A DNA stretch of 64,000 nucleotides from Bacillota bacterium (GTDB lineage: Bacteria > Bacillota > Clostridia > Ch29), in the NCBI GenBank assembly GCA_013540605.1, contig JABVCK010000029.1, positions 1 to 64,000 of the forward strand, in the 5' to 3' direction. The position numbers and the translations under genes were made by a program. The notes beneath the pieces are model-generated. The model saw nothing but the letters and a program-made list of their open reading frames with translations. It did no database searches and was not told the origin of the DNA. Of this stretch, positions 18,026-27,458 are shown one piece after another (the first letter of the stretch is position 1; the number at the start of each line of letters is the position of its first letter).

Positions 18026-18044
18026 TAGGTTGGACGTATACTCA

Positions 18045-18087
18045 AAATGGAACGCTCCGGAACTTTAAGTTCCGGAGCGTTCCATTT
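18045..18087 (+). terminator. strong hairpin terminator
   Basis: A perfect 20-bp stem (arms 18045-18064 and 18068-18087) with a three-base loop. The T-tract is short (ATTTGC), but the stem is long. Confidence 0.75.
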
Positions 18088-18163
18088 GCTTCCTACCCAA
18101 ATTGAATAAAATACGAAATTATGGAAATAATACCTCTTTAGATATACTAAGGAGGTATATTTT

Positions 18164-18757
18164 ATGAACAGATTTGTCCGGATGAAGGAATTAGCCTTCC
18201 TGTGCACTGTGCTTCTTATCGGAGGATTTGTCATAGGCTACCTTACAATGAGTGAAAAGAAGCCTGACACGCTGCAAAAACCGGATATATCGGAGATCGG
18301 CAGTGCGGAGGAACTGGGAGATAGTGAGGATTTAACCGTTGATAAGAGCGGAAGCGATAGAGTTTCCCCTAACACAAAGCTTATTTTCAAGTCAATATAC
18401 TCCGAATGCGGACATACTGTAGTTGAACGCAAGGACGTTCCTGAGGAAATCGTTGGCTTTGATGAAGAGGAATTGGCAGGTTATTACCAGCTTTGGCATA
18501 TAGAACGTTTTACAAAGGATGAGGTAGATTTGGTCAGAAGAATAGAGGGTATCTGTCCAAAGCATTACCTTTTGGGTGTACAGGACGGATATATTGCCTT
18601 ATATGAGTTCAGCGAAGACGGGAAGCCGGTTCTAAAGGAGATTACCGATACTCCGATATCGATACTCAGGCTCAATGACCAGCAAAGGCTTAGAAAAGGT
18701 ATTTTGCTTGACAATATGACTGAAGTCAATCAGTTACTTGAGGAATTCGGCAGTTGA
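18164..18757 (+). CDS. BofC C-terminal domain protein
   Basis: 197 residues. One N-terminal membrane anchor (about residues 8-28) is followed by a charged linker and a C-terminal BofC-like domain with KSIYSECGHTVVER, LAGYYQLWHIERFT, ICPKHYLLGVQDGYIALYEF and QQRLRKG. In Bacillus, BofC acts in the intermembrane space of the forespore and restrains SpoIVB signalling to the SigK checkpoint. The anchor instead of a cleaved signal and the position just before ruvCAB are common in Clostridia. AGGAGGTAT precedes ATG 18164. A sporulation role is likely by family but not shown here. Confidence 0.8.
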   Translation: MNRFVRMKELAFLCTVLLIGGFVIGYLTMSEKKPDTLQKPDISEIGSAEELGDSEDLTVDKSGSDRVSPNTKLIFKSIYSECGHTVVERKDVPEEIVGFDEEELAGYYQLWHIERFTKDEVDLVRRIEGICPKHYLLGVQDGYIALYEFSEDGKPVLKEITDTPISILRLNDQQRLRKGILLDNMTEVNQLLEEFGS

Positions 18758-18822
18758 TGCTGTACTTTAAGTATTTGTCAAGCCTAGATATATCAAAGGG
18801 AAGGAAGTTAAAGCATTACTTT

Positions 18823-18848
18823 AAGAACAGGCAAACTGTTCTTTTTTT
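18823..18848 (+). terminator. rho-independent terminator
   Basis: AAGAACAG-GCAAA-CTGTTCTTTTTTTG between the bofC-like gene and ruvC. Confidence 0.85.
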
Positions 18849-18921
18849 GTTACTTTTCAAACCAAATAAAAGGGATAACCGCATTGCTGTCGAATATATG
18901 TTTGTATAGGAGGTAACGGCA

Positions 18922-19416
18922 ATGAGAATAATCGGCATAGACCCCGGAATTGCGATTACCGGATACGGAATCATCGATAAGGTTGATAATAGCTATAAAC
19001 CTGTAACCTATGGTAAAATAAGTACAGAAGCGGATGCAAGCACCTTTGAACGGCTTCTGCTCCTATACAATAACCTTATAGAGATTTTTGCCGTATATCA
19101 CCCGGAATGCGCTGTAATTGAGGAACTGTTCTTTAATAAAAATGCTAAAACGGCTATGGTTATCGGACAAGCAAGGGGAGTAGCAATTTTGGCAGCAGCA
19201 AATTCCGGTCTCGAAGTATTTGAATATACGCCGCTTCAGGTGAAACAGGCAGTGGCCGGGTATGGAAGGGCTGATAAGAAACAAGTACAGAGAATGGTAA
19301 AACTCTTATTGAATCTAAAAGAGGTTCCAACACCCGATGATGTGGCCGATGCCTTGGCCGCGGCACTGTGCCACGGCAGTTCACAAAAGATGCGGACATT
19401 ACTGGACAGGAGTTGA
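18922..19416 (+). CDS. ruvC: Holliday junction resolvase RuvC
   Basis: 164 residues, normal length. RuvC cuts Holliday junctions together with the RuvAB motor. The acidic active site is visible: Asp7 in [14 protein letters not shown], a Glu in [12 protein letters not shown], and the C-terminal pair in [26 protein letters not shown] precedes ATG 18922. It heads the ruvC-ruvA-ruvB-DUF2905 operon with only five bases to ruvA. Confidence 0.97.
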   Translation: MRIIGIDPGIAITGYGIIDKVDNSYKPVTYGKISTEADASTFERLLLLYNNLIEIFAVYHPECAVIEELFFNKNAKTAMVIGQARGVAILAAANSGLEVFEYTPLQVKQAVAGYGRADKKQVQRMVKLLLNLKEVPTPDDVADALAAALCHGSSQKMRTLLDRS

Positions 19417-19421
19417 AGTAA

Positions 19422-19997
19422 TTGATTTCCTTTTTAAAAGGGACCGTAGAGAGGATTGGGCAGGAATTCATCGATGTTGATATCCGAGGTGTGGGTTACA
19501 GGGTTTACACTTCAACGGCTACTATCGAAAGGGTTAGGCAGGGGGATGAAGTAAAGCTGTTAACCTATCTTGCCGTCAGGGAGGATGCAATAACCCTGTA
19601 TGGATTCGTAAAAGAAGATGAACTCGGTCTGTTTGAGAAACTTATCGGTGTCACCGGGGTTGGACCTAAGGTTGCCCTTGCCATCCTGTCAACCATGTCT
19701 CCTGCGGCCTTTAGCAGCTGCGTGCTGCATGATAATGTGGAACAGATAATGAAGGTGCCGGGTATAGGCAAAAAAACAGGGCAGAGAATAATCCTGGAAT
19801 TGAAGGATAAGCTTGATGAATATGCCGGGGAGGTAATAGAACAGGAGATATCGGGCAGCAAGAAAGAAGCTTACGAAGCTTTGGTTTCCCTCGGTTTCAA
19901 CCCGGGGCATGTCAAGCGGGTCCTTGAAGGTATAGATGAAACGGTCATGGACACGGCCGGACTTATTAAAGCGTGTCTTGGCAAGTTAAAATCATGA
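19422..19997 (+). CDS. ruvA: Holliday junction helicase subunit RuvA
   Basis: 191 residues. RuvA tetramers bind four-way junctions and load RuvB. The OB-fold N-terminus (FLKGTVERIGQ), two helix-hairpin-helix motifs (GVGPKVALAILS and VPGIGKKTGQRIILEL) and the C-terminal RuvB-contact domain (YEALVSLGF) are present. The start is TTG 19422, nine bases after AGGAG, so the gene overlaps closely with ruvC. Confidence 0.97.
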   Translation: MISFLKGTVERIGQEFIDVDIRGVGYRVYTSTATIERVRQGDEVKLLTYLAVREDAITLYGFVKEDELGLFEKLIGVTGVGPKVALAILSTMSPAAFSSCVLHDNVEQIMKVPGIGKKTGQRIILELKDKLDEYAGEVIEQEISGSKKEAYEALVSLGFNPGHVKRVLEGIDETVMDTAGLIKACLGKLKS

Positions 19998-20021
19998 AAA
20001 CTATCGGGGAGCGAATAAACT

Positions 20022-21029
20022 ATGGAAGAGAGGATAATTTCCGCTAGGTATAGCGACGAAGACGGTCTAATAGAAACCAGCCTGCGGCCAAAACTGCTGG
20101 CCGAGTATATTGGGCAGGAAAAGGTTAAAGAAAAGCTGTCCATTTTTATTGGGGCAGCAAAAAAACGGAATGAGGCCCTGGACCATGTACTGCTCTATGG
20201 GCCGCCCGGTCTTGGGAAAACTACCCTTTCCGGTATTATTGCCAATGAGCTGGGCGTAAGTATAAGAATAACCTCCGGCCCAGCCATTGAGAAACCGGGG
20301 GATTTGGCGGCTATACTTACTAATCTGGGTGAAAACGATGTATTGTTTATTGATGAGATTCACCGTCTGAACAGGAGCGTCGAGGAGATACTGTATCCTG
20401 CCATGGAAGATTATGCGTTGGATATTATTATCGGGAAGGGGCCAAGCGCAAGGTCCATTAGGTTGGACCTGCCTAAATTCACCCTGGTCGGGGCGACAAC
20501 AAGGGCAGGGATGCTGACGTCGCCTCTGAGGGACAGGTTCGGAGTGATATCGAGGCTGGACTTTTATTCGCCGGATGATCTGGAGAAAATAGTCATCCGC
20601 TCGGCAGGGATTTTGAACATCAGTATCAGTAAGGATGCAGCTGTAGAGATAGCAAAGAGGTCCAGGGGAACACCAAGGGTGGCGAACCGTATACTTAAGA
20701 GAATAAGGGACTACGCCCAGGTACGGGCAGATGGAAGCATAGACCTGGAGGTAACGCGGGAAGCCCTTGAACTGTTGGAAGTTGACCCGATGGGCCTTGA
20801 CGACGTCGACAGGAAGATACTGGATGTAATAATCAGGAAATTCGGCGGAGGCCCTGTTGGGCTGGATACTATCGGCGCCGCTGTGGGAGAAGAGAGTAAT
20901 ACAATTGAGGATGTGGTCGAGCCCTTCCTGCTTCAGATAGGTTTTATCAACAGGACATCAAGGGGAAGGCTGGCGACCCCTCTGGCCTATAAACACCTTG
21001 GAATACCTGTTAAGGGAGGAAGTTACTGA
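20022..21029 (+). CDS. ruvB: Holliday junction branch migration ATPase RuvB
   Basis: 335 residues. Hexameric AAA+ motor that drives branch migration on the RuvA-bound junction. Walker [13 protein letters not shown], Walker [12 protein letters not shown], sensor segment [12 protein letters not shown], arginine finger region LRDRFG and the C-terminal winged helix ([17 protein letters not shown]) are all seen. The stop overlaps the next start (TGATG), showing translational coupling. Confidence 0.97.
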   Translation: MEERIISARYSDEDGLIETSLRPKLLAEYIGQEKVKEKLSIFIGAAKKRNEALDHVLLYGPPGLGKTTLSGIIANELGVSIRITSGPAIEKPGDLAAILTNLGENDVLFIDEIHRLNRSVEEILYPAMEDYALDIIIGKGPSARSIRLDLPKFTLVGATTRAGMLTSPLRDRFGVISRLDFYSPDDLEKIVIRSAGILNISISKDAAVEIAKRSRGTPRVANRILKRIRDYAQVRADGSIDLEVTREALELLEVDPMGLDDVDRKILDVIIRKFGGGPVGLDTIGAAVGEESNTIEDVVEPFLLQIGFINRTSRGRLATPLAYKHLGIPVKGGSY

Positions 21030-21247
21030 TGGGTTTCGAATCGATTGGCAGGACAATAATTATGATAGGTGTGTTCCTGATAGTACTGGGAGTTGGGATT
21101 TCTTTCTTTGGAAAGATAGGACTGGGCAAACTGCCCGGTGATATTCTGATTAAAAGGGGTAATTTTACCTTTTATTTTCCCCTTGTAACGGGTATCGTAA
21201 TCAGCCTGGTGCTGTCAATAATCGCCAACCTCTTCCTCAGGAGGTAA
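21029..21247 (+). CDS. DUF2905 family small membrane protein
   Basis: 72 residues with two membrane helices (about 8-28 and 48-68) joined by the conserved LGKLPGDILIKRGNFTFYFP loop. DUF2905 genes follow ruvB in many Firmicutes and deltaproteobacteria; the function is unknown. It overlaps ruvB by one base. Confidence 0.9.
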   Translation: MGFESIGRTIIMIGVFLIVLGVGISFFGKIGLGKLPGDILIKRGNFTFYFPLVTGIVISLVLSIIANLFLRR

Positions 21248-21292
21248 CAATTTGGTATACTGCGGGTCAAATTTCTGCTGGGCTTTTTAGAT

Positions 21293-21321
21293 ACCCCCAG
21301 ATATTCCGGTTTTTTTGCGAA
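21293..21321 (+). promoter_or_regulatory. candidate SigI-type promoter of sigI
   Basis: ACCCCCA at 21293-21299 and CGAA at 21318-21321, 18 bases apart, lie 28 bases before the sigI start. Known SigI-dependent promoters have a C/A-rich -35 and a CGAA-like -10, and sigI-rsgI operons are usually self-regulated. The match is made by eye and is tentative. Confidence 0.45.
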
Positions 21322-21348
21322 ATTATATTATGAAGTGAGGTGCGGGGT

Positions 21349-22044
21349 GTGGAAGAACTGGCTAGGATTGTTGAGAGAGCGAAAAACGATGACGAAACCA
21401 GGAATGCCTTAATTCAGGATTACACCCCCTTCATATTAAAGACAGCTTCCGGGTTTTCAAAAAGGTATATCGATAAAAGGGTCGACGAAGAGTATAGCAT
21501 AGGCTTGATTGCGTTTAATGAAGCAATAGACAGATTTGAAAGCTCCCGGGGGATTTCGTTTTTAACATTTGCACGGACAATCATCCGAAGGCGTCTTATT
21601 GACCACTATCGTAAAGATGTCAAGGTGCGTAATCAGATTTACCTTGAGGTATCTGATGAAGAGAAGCCGGGTGTCGAATACAGCCTCTCCATGGAAAGGT
21701 TCAGGGCAAGAATCGAACAGGAAGAAAGAATGAATGAAATTACTGAGTACAGTAAAGACCTGCTCGGATTTGGAATAACCTTCAGCAGCCTGGTTAAGAT
21801 CTGCCCCAGGAAAAAAGACGCGAGGGAAAGGGCCGTTGAAGCAGCTAAAGCTGTGGCAGCGGACCCGGACCTTTACGGGTATCTTATTGAAAAAAAAATG
21901 CTTCCCTTGAAGGAGATAGAGAAGAGAGTGCCTCAAAGCAGAAAGACGCTGGAACGCCATAGAAATTACATAATAGCAATAGTGCTGATACTCGCAGGCG
22001 ACTATTATTACCTTCAGGATTATATTAAGGGGATAGAGGGGTGA
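21349..22044 (+). CDS. sigI: RNA polymerase sigma factor SigI
   Basis: 231 residues. GTG 21349 is taken as start because GAGGTG lies six bases before it; a GTG at 21340 overlaps that site. Region 2 is clear (QDYTPFILKTASGFSKRYID, and the -10-recognition segment SRGISFLTFARTIIRRRLID). The C-terminal SigI-specific part ends with the HTH KEIEKRVPQSRKTLERHRNYI. SigI factors control heat, cell-wall or polysaccharide responses and are held by RsgI. rsgI starts six bases downstream. Confidence 0.92.
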   Translation: MEELARIVERAKNDDETRNALIQDYTPFILKTASGFSKRYIDKRVDEEYSIGLIAFNEAIDRFESSRGISFLTFARTIIRRRLIDHYRKDVKVRNQIYLEVSDEEKPGVEYSLSMERFRARIEQEERMNEITEYSKDLLGFGITFSSLVKICPRKKDARERAVEAAKAVAADPDLYGYLIEKKMLPLKEIEKRVPQSRKTLERHRNYIIAIVLILAGDYYYLQDYIKGIEG

Positions 22045-22049
22045 GATAA

Positions 22050-23246
22050 ATGTCCAGGGGAATTATCATGGAACTGGAAGGCAGCAAGGCAATAGTTCTG
22101 ACTCCAACGGGTGAGTTTAAATCGACCCGCCTGCCTGCCGGTAAATACGAGCTGGGGCAGGAGGTTGATGTAAAGGGGAATTATGTCCATTCTATGCGCA
22201 AACTGGGCGCTGTTGCGGCTGTCCTTATCATAGCTCTGCTGGTGCCATATATTCTTAACATTGCAGTTTTGGACACAAAAGCTTACGCCTATGTGGACCT
22301 GGATATTAACCCCAGTGTTGAGTTCACCATAAACAAACAAAGCAGGATTATCCATGCCAGAGGATTGAACGGGGATGGGGAAAAGGTCTTATCGGATGCC
22401 GAACTTGTTGGTAAAAGCCTGGAATACGGTATAGAATACTTTGCCTTAAAGGCCATTGAACTTGGCTTCGCCGAAGGGGAGGGAAAGGATTACATCCTTG
22501 CAACCACTGTGTTTGAGGGCGTAGAGGATGCAAAGCTGGAGAGCAAAATAGCCCGTACATTGGAGAAAGTAATCGAAAAAAACGGCATAGCGGCTGACAT
22601 GGATACCCTGGTGGCTACCAAGGAGATAAAAAAGGAAGCTGATAAGGCGGGGGTTTCATCCGGAAAGTTCTTAATCCTTTTGCAGGCGACAGAAGAAGAT
22701 GTAGAGATAGATATCCACGATTTAAAAACCGAACCGGCAGCTAGAGCAATTAAGGAAGCCGGCGCTGATATCAAGAAAATTGTACAGGATGTAAACAGCA
22801 AAGATGCGGATCTGGACGAATTGCTGAAGAAAAACAAAGACAAGGTGCTGAACAAAGCCAATCCAGTACCAGGTAGCGATGATTCCCACGCAGACATTCC
22901 GGCGATTCCTGCTGATAAGCGGCCGGACAGCAATGGGAACGGCAATAACGACCCAGGACGGGACAAAGGCGCTCCTGCTCAAGGGAATAAGGAAAATCCC
23001 GGTGAAAGAAACAGCGGTGACAAGAATGAATCGAAGAACAATGCTAAGGATAGAGGTAATTCAACGGATGAAAAGAACTCCGGAGAAACTAAGAATAGAA
23101 AGACAGATGACCGTGAATCCAAAGCGGATAATGGCAAAGATGAACACGCCACTTCACCCGGAAAGCCCCGTGATAAAGCCGGACCCGCCAGGAAAGTTAA
23201 GACATCCGGTCTGGCAGAAGACATCATAATGCAGCTGTTTGATTAA
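22050..23246 (+). CDS. rsgI: anti-sigma factor RsgI
   Basis: 398 residues. The cytosolic N-terminus (about 1-50, SRGIIMELEGSKAIVLTPTG) is the SigI-binding RsgI_N domain. One membrane helix follows at about 50-70. The external part begins with AYVDLDINPSVEF; Asn87-Pro88 is the position of self-cleavage described for RsgI proteins. A helical region up to about 260 follows, then a 130-residue disordered tail rich in Asn, Gly, Lys, Asp and Pro. There is no carbohydrate-binding or hydrolase module of the kind found on cellulolytic RsgI paralogs, so this is probably the general envelope/heat type. GAGGGGTGAG precedes ATG 22050. Confidence 0.92.
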   Translation: MSRGIIMELEGSKAIVLTPTGEFKSTRLPAGKYELGQEVDVKGNYVHSMRKLGAVAAVLIIALLVPYILNIAVLDTKAYAYVDLDINPSVEFTINKQSRIIHARGLNGDGEKVLSDAELVGKSLEYGIEYFALKAIELGFAEGEGKDYILATTVFEGVEDAKLESKIARTLEKVIEKNGIAADMDTLVATKEIKKEADKAGVSSGKFLILLQATEEDVEIDIHDLKTEPAARAIKEAGADIKKIVQDVNSKDADLDELLKKNKDKVLNKANPVPGSDDSHADIPAIPADKRPDSNGNGNNDPGRDKGAPAQGNKENPGERNSGDKNESKNNAKDRGNSTDEKNSGETKNRKTDDRESKADNGKDEHATSPGKPRDKAGPARKVKTSGLAEDIIMQLFD

Positions 23247-23249
23247 CCG

Positions 23250-23283
23250 ATTCACCCGGCCATCCGGGTGAATTTTTGTTTTT
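23250..23283 (+). terminator. rho-independent terminator
   Basis: ATTCACCCGG-CCAT-CCGGGTGAAT followed by TTTTGTTTTT after rsgI. Confidence 0.9.
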
Positions 23284-23351
23284 TATAAAGGATTAAACGG
23301 ATTTATGTCGAAATAGTCAATCATGTATGGTCTGACAGGAGGATTATTTTG

Positions 23352-24995
23352 ATGAAAAAAATGTGTACCGCATTAGTCATAGCATTACTGGTTTTTTTTG
23401 TAATGCCCGCTAGAGCTCAAACCGTTGTCCCGGAAACTATAAGGGTTGGATTAAAATATGGCAGTACTGCCCCTGCATCCGTCAAGCTGAGTTCTGATTC
23501 CAACCTGGAATTTGGATATTACCAGGGTTCGACATTCTTCAGCCTGTTTGCTTATCAGGGCAAGAGCAGTATTTATATAAGGAAGGATAGTTTCTTTACA
23601 AATAAAAACGGACTTTTTATTGAGGTGCAGCCCGGGGAAATATCTTCGTCCTCTGACATTTCCTTTGGACCATATCATTTGCAAGTTTCATCTGCGTTTC
23701 CGGACAGGCAGCAGGCGGATGCACTGCTGGCCAGCGTACAGGGAGCAGGTGTGGAAGGATTTATTGCGTATGATGACGGATGGAGAGTCTGGGTGGGAAG
23801 ATACGCTTCTATTAGCGAGATGGAGAGCGAGAATTCAAAGCTCAGGTCAAGGCTTGGAGAAGCCTACCAGGTTTACCCTGTATACCCGACCGGAGGACGG
23901 CTGCAGATAAACGATGAAGCGGGCAGAATACTATTTATGTTTGAGGGCAAGGATCGCTTTCTTGTCGCCAGGACCGTCGAGCAAGGCCAATCATACTCGC
24001 TGATAAACGTGGATGGAAAACGATTTAGGGGAACTGTGGAATTTAAAAGACATGAAGGAGGAAACATAACTGTTGTCAACACGCTGTCGCTGCAGCAGTA
24101 CCTCTACGGAGTGGTTCCCAGGGAGATGAGCGCAGACTGGCATATTGAGGCGCTGAAAGCCCAGGCTGTAGCGGCAAGAAACTACGCCATAGTGAATATG
24201 AACAAGCACGCCAGCTATGGGTTTAACGTATGCAGCACCACCGACTGCCAGGTCTATGGAGGATACGATTCGGAAAAGCCGTCGAGCAATGCCGCGGTGG
24301 ATGATACGAAGGGGCAGCTGATATACTATAACGGTAATCCGATAACCGCATTTTTCCACGCAAGCAGCGGCGGGTATACCGAGAATGCTGAGAATGTGTG
24401 GAGCGTTTCTTTACCATATATTAAGGCGGTGGAAGACAGTTTCAGCGAGGGATCGCCGCACAACAGCTGGCAGAGGGTATATACTGCGGATGAGATTAAT
24501 TCAATCCTGGCAGCACAGCAGATAAATCTGGGAAGCATACAGAATATCAGTATTGATAGCTATACCCCTACCGGAAGGTCGCTATCTATGACCATTACCG
24601 GGTCAAGGGGAAGTACGGTTCTGGAAAAGGAAAAGAGCAGGGCGATTTTTGGATACGATGAGCTTAAAAGTACAATGTTTACGGTGGAAACGGACGCAGA
24701 CCTTTTTGTAATCGGCTCTGTAGGCCAACCGGTTCAGAAGATAAAGGGTGCTACAGCAAGGGTGGTTACCGCAGGAGGGCAAAAGTTGCTGTCGGAAGGC
24801 CCGGATATGCTTAGGATATATAACGGATCGCAGTATGCAACAGCGAGCAAGTATCCGACCAGGTTTATTTTCAACGGCAAAGGCTGGGGCCATGGTTTAG
24901 GCATGAGCCAATGGGGAGCAAAGGGCATGGCAGAAGCCGGGTATAGCTACGTGGAGATTTTACAATACTATTATCAGGGGACTGTCGTTCAATAA
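23352..24995 (+). CDS. SpoIID/LytB domain protein with SPOR-like domain
   Basis: 547 residues. ATG 23352 is eight bases after AGGAGG. A signal peptide ends at about PARAQT. A SPOR-like repeat (about 110-185, [19 protein letters not shown] and [11 protein letters not shown]) probably binds glycan. The SpoIID/LytB domain (about 235-547) has [10 protein letters not shown] with putative catalytic Glu258, then [21 protein letters not shown] and [17 protein letters not shown]. SpoIID is a lytic transglycosylase that trims denuded peptidoglycan during engulfment; LytB-type relatives modify amidase action. Its place next to sigI-rsgI and queA is shared by several Clostridia, so a role in vegetative cell-wall remodelling is also possible. 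Confidence 0.9.
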   Translation: MKKMCTALVIALLVFFVMPARAQTVVPETIRVGLKYGSTAPASVKLSSDSNLEFGYYQGSTFFSLFAYQGKSSIYIRKDSFFTNKNGLFIEVQPGEISSSSDISFGPYHLQVSSAFPDRQQADALLASVQGAGVEGFIAYDDGWRVWVGRYASISEMESENSKLRSRLGEAYQVYPVYPTGGRLQINDEAGRILFMFEGKDRFLVARTVEQGQSYSLINVDGKRFRGTVEFKRHEGGNITVVNTLSLQQYLYGVVPREMSADWHIEALKAQAVAARNYAIVNMNKHASYGFNVCSTTDCQVYGGYDSEKPSSNAAVDDTKGQLIYYNGNPITAFFHASSGGYTENAENVWSVSLPYIKAVEDSFSEGSPHNSWQRVYTADEINSILAAQQINLGSIQNISIDSYTPTGRSLSMTITGSRGSTVLEKEKSRAIFGYDELKSTMFTVETDADLFVIGSVGQPVQKIKGATARVVTAGGQKLLSEGPDMLRIYNGSQYATASKYPTRFIFNGKGWGHGLGMSQWGAKGMAEAGYSYVEILQYYYQGTVVQ

Positions 24996-25012
24996 AGGAA
25001 GGAATGAAGCAA

Positions 25013-26038
25013 TTGAAGGTTAAGGATTTTGATTATTATTTGCCTGAAGAGCTTATCGCCCAAAGGCCTCTGGAACAGCGGGACATGTCCAGGCTCATGG
25101 TTCTTCACAGGCAGAACGGAAGCATTGAGCACAAAACTTTCAGGGATATTATTGATTATCTTAATCCGGGGGATTGCCTGGTGTTGAATGACACCCGCGT
25201 AATCCCTGCTCGTTTGATAGGGGAGAGGGAGGACACCGGGGGGCAGATTGAGTTTGTTCTATTGAACAGGCTCGACCGCGACCGGTGGGAGGTTCTTGTG
25301 AAACCCGGCAGAAGGGCAAGGATAGGCAGGAGATTTGTTTTTGGTTCCGGAGAATTAACGGCGGAAGTCATTGGAAATACGCCATCCGGTGAAAGAATAG
25401 TCCGGTTTGGTTTCAACGGTGTTTTTGAAGAGGTCCTGGATAGGTTGGGCAACATGCCATTGCCTCCATATATTAAGGAAAAGCTGGAGGATAAGGAGAG
25501 GTATCAGACGGTTTACTCAAAGGAAGAGGGTTCTGCCGCCGCACCTACGGCGGGGCTGCATTTTACGCATGACCTGTTGGACAGAATTAAAGCCAAAGGG
25601 GTGAATGTTGCCTTTATCACGCTTCATGTAGGTTTGGGTACTTTTCGCCCGGTCAAAGCCGAGGACGTTGAAGACCATAGGATGCACTCCGAATACTACA
25701 GGATAGGGAAGGATGCCGCCGGCACAATCAACCGCGCTAAGGATGGAGGGGGAAGGATAGTGGCAGTCGGGACAACCAGCTGTAGAACCCTGGAAACGGC
25801 CGCTGCAGATAACGGGATTGTGCAAGCAGGAAGCGGTTGGACCGATATATTCATATATCCGGGGTATAGGTTTAAAGCGATGGACGTGCTGCTGACAAAC
25901 TTTCACCTGCCCGAATCTACTTTGATAATGCTTGTCAGCGCCTTTGCCGGGAGGGAGAATATTATCAGGGCATACAATACTGCTGTAGATGAAAGATACA
26001 GGTTTTTCAGCTTTGGAGATGCAATGCTCATAGTTTAA
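25013..26038 (+). CDS. queA: S-adenosylmethionine:tRNA ribosyltransferase-isomerase QueA
   Basis: 341 residues. QueA transfers the ribosyl part of SAM to 7-aminomethyl-7-deazaguanine in tRNA to give epoxyqueuosine. TTG 25013 gives the canonical N-terminus [17 protein letters not shown] and lies ten bases after AGGAAGG; an ATG at 25004 is one base from that site. Family motifs are [41 protein letters not shown] and the C-terminal [15 protein letters not shown]. It normally forms an operon with tgt, but here 5.9 kb of accessory genes lie between them. Confidence 0.96.
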   Translation: MKVKDFDYYLPEELIAQRPLEQRDMSRLMVLHRQNGSIEHKTFRDIIDYLNPGDCLVLNDTRVIPARLIGEREDTGGQIEFVLLNRLDRDRWEVLVKPGRRARIGRRFVFGSGELTAEVIGNTPSGERIVRFGFNGVFEEVLDRLGNMPLPPYIKEKLEDKERYQTVYSKEEGSAAAPTAGLHFTHDLLDRIKAKGVNVAFITLHVGLGTFRPVKAEDVEDHRMHSEYYRIGKDAAGTINRAKDGGGRIVAVGTTSCRTLETAAADNGIVQAGSGWTDIFIYPGYRFKAMDVLLTNFHLPESTLIMLVSAFAGRENIIRAYNTAVDERYRFFSFGDAMLIV

Positions 26039-26059
26039 CAGATTTTTTTCAAAAGATAC

Positions 26060-26101
26060 AGAAGCCCGAAAGCCCTTATACCAAGCGGTATAGGGGCTTC
26101 T
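26060..26101 (+). terminator. hairpin after queA
   Basis: AGAAGCCC pairs with GGGGCTTCT, and TATACC-AAGC-GGTATA forms the inner stem. It is followed by TGTCATTCTTC rather than a clean T-tract. It marks the left border of the accessory block. Confidence 0.5.
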
Positions 26102-26271
26102 TGTCATTCTTCTGATTTGTATAAAAATCTGTGTTCAAGACCATTTTTGAAGCGAATTGATACGATTTTGCCGTTTTTTATACAGTTGATGATTAGAAGC
26201 AAAAACATCTATTTTTATTGCAGGAAAGAAACTGCAACATACAAATAGGCCAGGAGGAGGGGAATTAAAAA

Positions 26272-26538
26272 ATGAATAGAAAAAAGAGTTTTATTCTATA
26301 CCATGATTACCGACAACATTTAGAATTACTTTCCGATGAGGAAAAGGGGAAATTGCTCATGGCATTATTTGAGTATTCAGAAGATGGAGTAATCCCCGAT
26401 TTCGATGGCATGTTGAAAATGGCCTTCTCTTTTATCAAAGCACAGATTGACCGAGATGCGGCTAAATATGCTGCCGTATGTGAGAAAAACCGGGAAAACA
26501 TACAACGGAGATGGAAAAAAGAAGATGCCGAGGCATAG
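26272..26538 (+). CDS. DUF6291-like phage replication-associated protein, C-terminus frameshifted
   Basis: 88 residues beginning MNRKKSFILYHDYRQHLELL, with LSDEEKGKLLMALFEY and a CEKNRENIQRRWKK segment. This is the start of DUF6291-type proteins seen in prophages and integrative elements, often near replication genes. In the next reading frame (from about 26541) the usual continuation of the family appears: NVYQRIPLYTKHTDTD and a DTDKDKEN stretch, before running into non-coding sequence near 26660. A one-base change near 26530 therefore seems to have cut the gene. GGAGGAGGGG precedes ATG 26272. It is the first gene of the block inserted between queA and tgt. Confidence 0.65.
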   Translation: MNRKKSFILYHDYRQHLELLSDEEKGKLLMALFEYSEDGVIPDFDGMLKMAFSFIKAQIDRDAAKYAAVCEKNRENIQRRWKKEDAEA

Positions 26539-26722
26539 AAACGTATAGGAACGTATACCAGCGTATACCACTCTATACCAAACATACCGATACTGATATT
26601 TATAATGATACGGATAAAGATAAAGAAAATGGCACAGATAAGGGGGGTTATAGGGGGAGGTGCTTTGTAACAGTCCCAGGAATGTCCTACGGACTGTCCA
26701 TAGGACAAAATTTAATTAACAG

Positions 26723-26820
26723 CCACAAGCCGCTAAAACTGGTCCGGACGTTCATTTTACCGGGTTTTGATTGATTTACCGGTTGTCTCCTCTAATGAAT
26801 GCGGTTTTAGCGGTTTGTGG
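26723..26820. repeat. large inverted repeat, possible structured element
   Basis: A 17-bp arm at 26723-26739 (starting CCACAAGCCGCTAAAAC) is matched by the inverted arm 26804-26820 with one mismatch. Inside, TTCATT (26751) pairs with AATGAA (26794), and TTACCGG occurs twice directly. The 98-bp unit would fold into one long stem-loop. It lies between the broken DUF6291 gene and the next gene; no other content is seen in 26661-26860. Confidence 0.65.
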
Positions 26821-26860
26821 GTATTAATAAACCAAAAATAACAATTATGGAGGGTTTGAA

Positions 26861-27454
26861 ATGAGAATACCGGAAATTGTCCCACTAACGCATGACTTGT
26901 TTTCTCCATTGTTGGAATTGGAGGAACAGGCAAATAACAAAAAGGCAGAATTTCAACAAGCAGTTAATAAGCTCAATAAGCATGTCTTAAGAGTTGAGAC
27001 GAGGATTAACCAGGAACGAGAGACTATTAAAAATAGGTTGTTTGAGCTTGACCGGGAAGAAAAGGAGCTTCAAGAGATAATACGGGAAATAACAAAGAAA
27101 AAGCTTGAAGCGTCCTTACGCAATACCGCCTTTGATGATGAAGGAGAGCTTCAAACAGTCAAGGCGCGAATATCGGAGATTCCGCAGGAGCAGGAGGCAT
27201 TAAAAGAGCTTTTGGAAGAAATTAAGGTATCATCAGAAGAAAGGGAAAGATATAACGAGCTATACGACATAGCCAGGGGAAAAGGACAGGAAACCAATGA
27301 AGCGATGAAACAAAGATTTCCGGAGCTAAAAAAGGTTTTTACTGTCATTAACGACCAGTTTCAGGCCTCTATATGGAATGAGGGCGGCTTTTCTTACGAA
27401 AAGGCTTTAAGCAGTGCAAGCAGTAAAATATATGAATTACAGAAAGGGGAATAA
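26861..27454 (+). CDS. hypothetical coiled-coil protein
   Basis: 197 residues, almost wholly charged helix: long Glu/Lys/Arg-rich stretches from about residue 20 to 150 fit a coiled coil. It begins MRIPEIVPLTHDLFSPLLEL; near the C-terminus it has FTVINDQFQASIWNEGG. No enzymatic motif is recognised. GGAGGG precedes ATG 26861. The stop is four bases before the next start, so the two genes are co-translated. Small unknown proteins of this type are common in replication modules of integrative elements. Confidence 0.65.
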   Translation: MRIPEIVPLTHDLFSPLLELEEQANNKKAEFQQAVNKLNKHVLRVETRINQERETIKNRLFELDREEKELQEIIREITKKKLEASLRNTAFDDEGELQTVKARISEIPQEQEALKELLEEIKVSSEERERYNELYDIARGKGQETNEAMKQRFPELKKVFTVINDQFQASIWNEGGFSYEKALSSASSKIYELQKGE

Positions 27455-27458
27455 AACC

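Noticed and set aside
26723-26820. Inverted repeat considered as an integron attC site
   Set aside because: The required RYYYAAC and GTTRRRY core sites are not at the ends and no integron integrase or cassette array is present.
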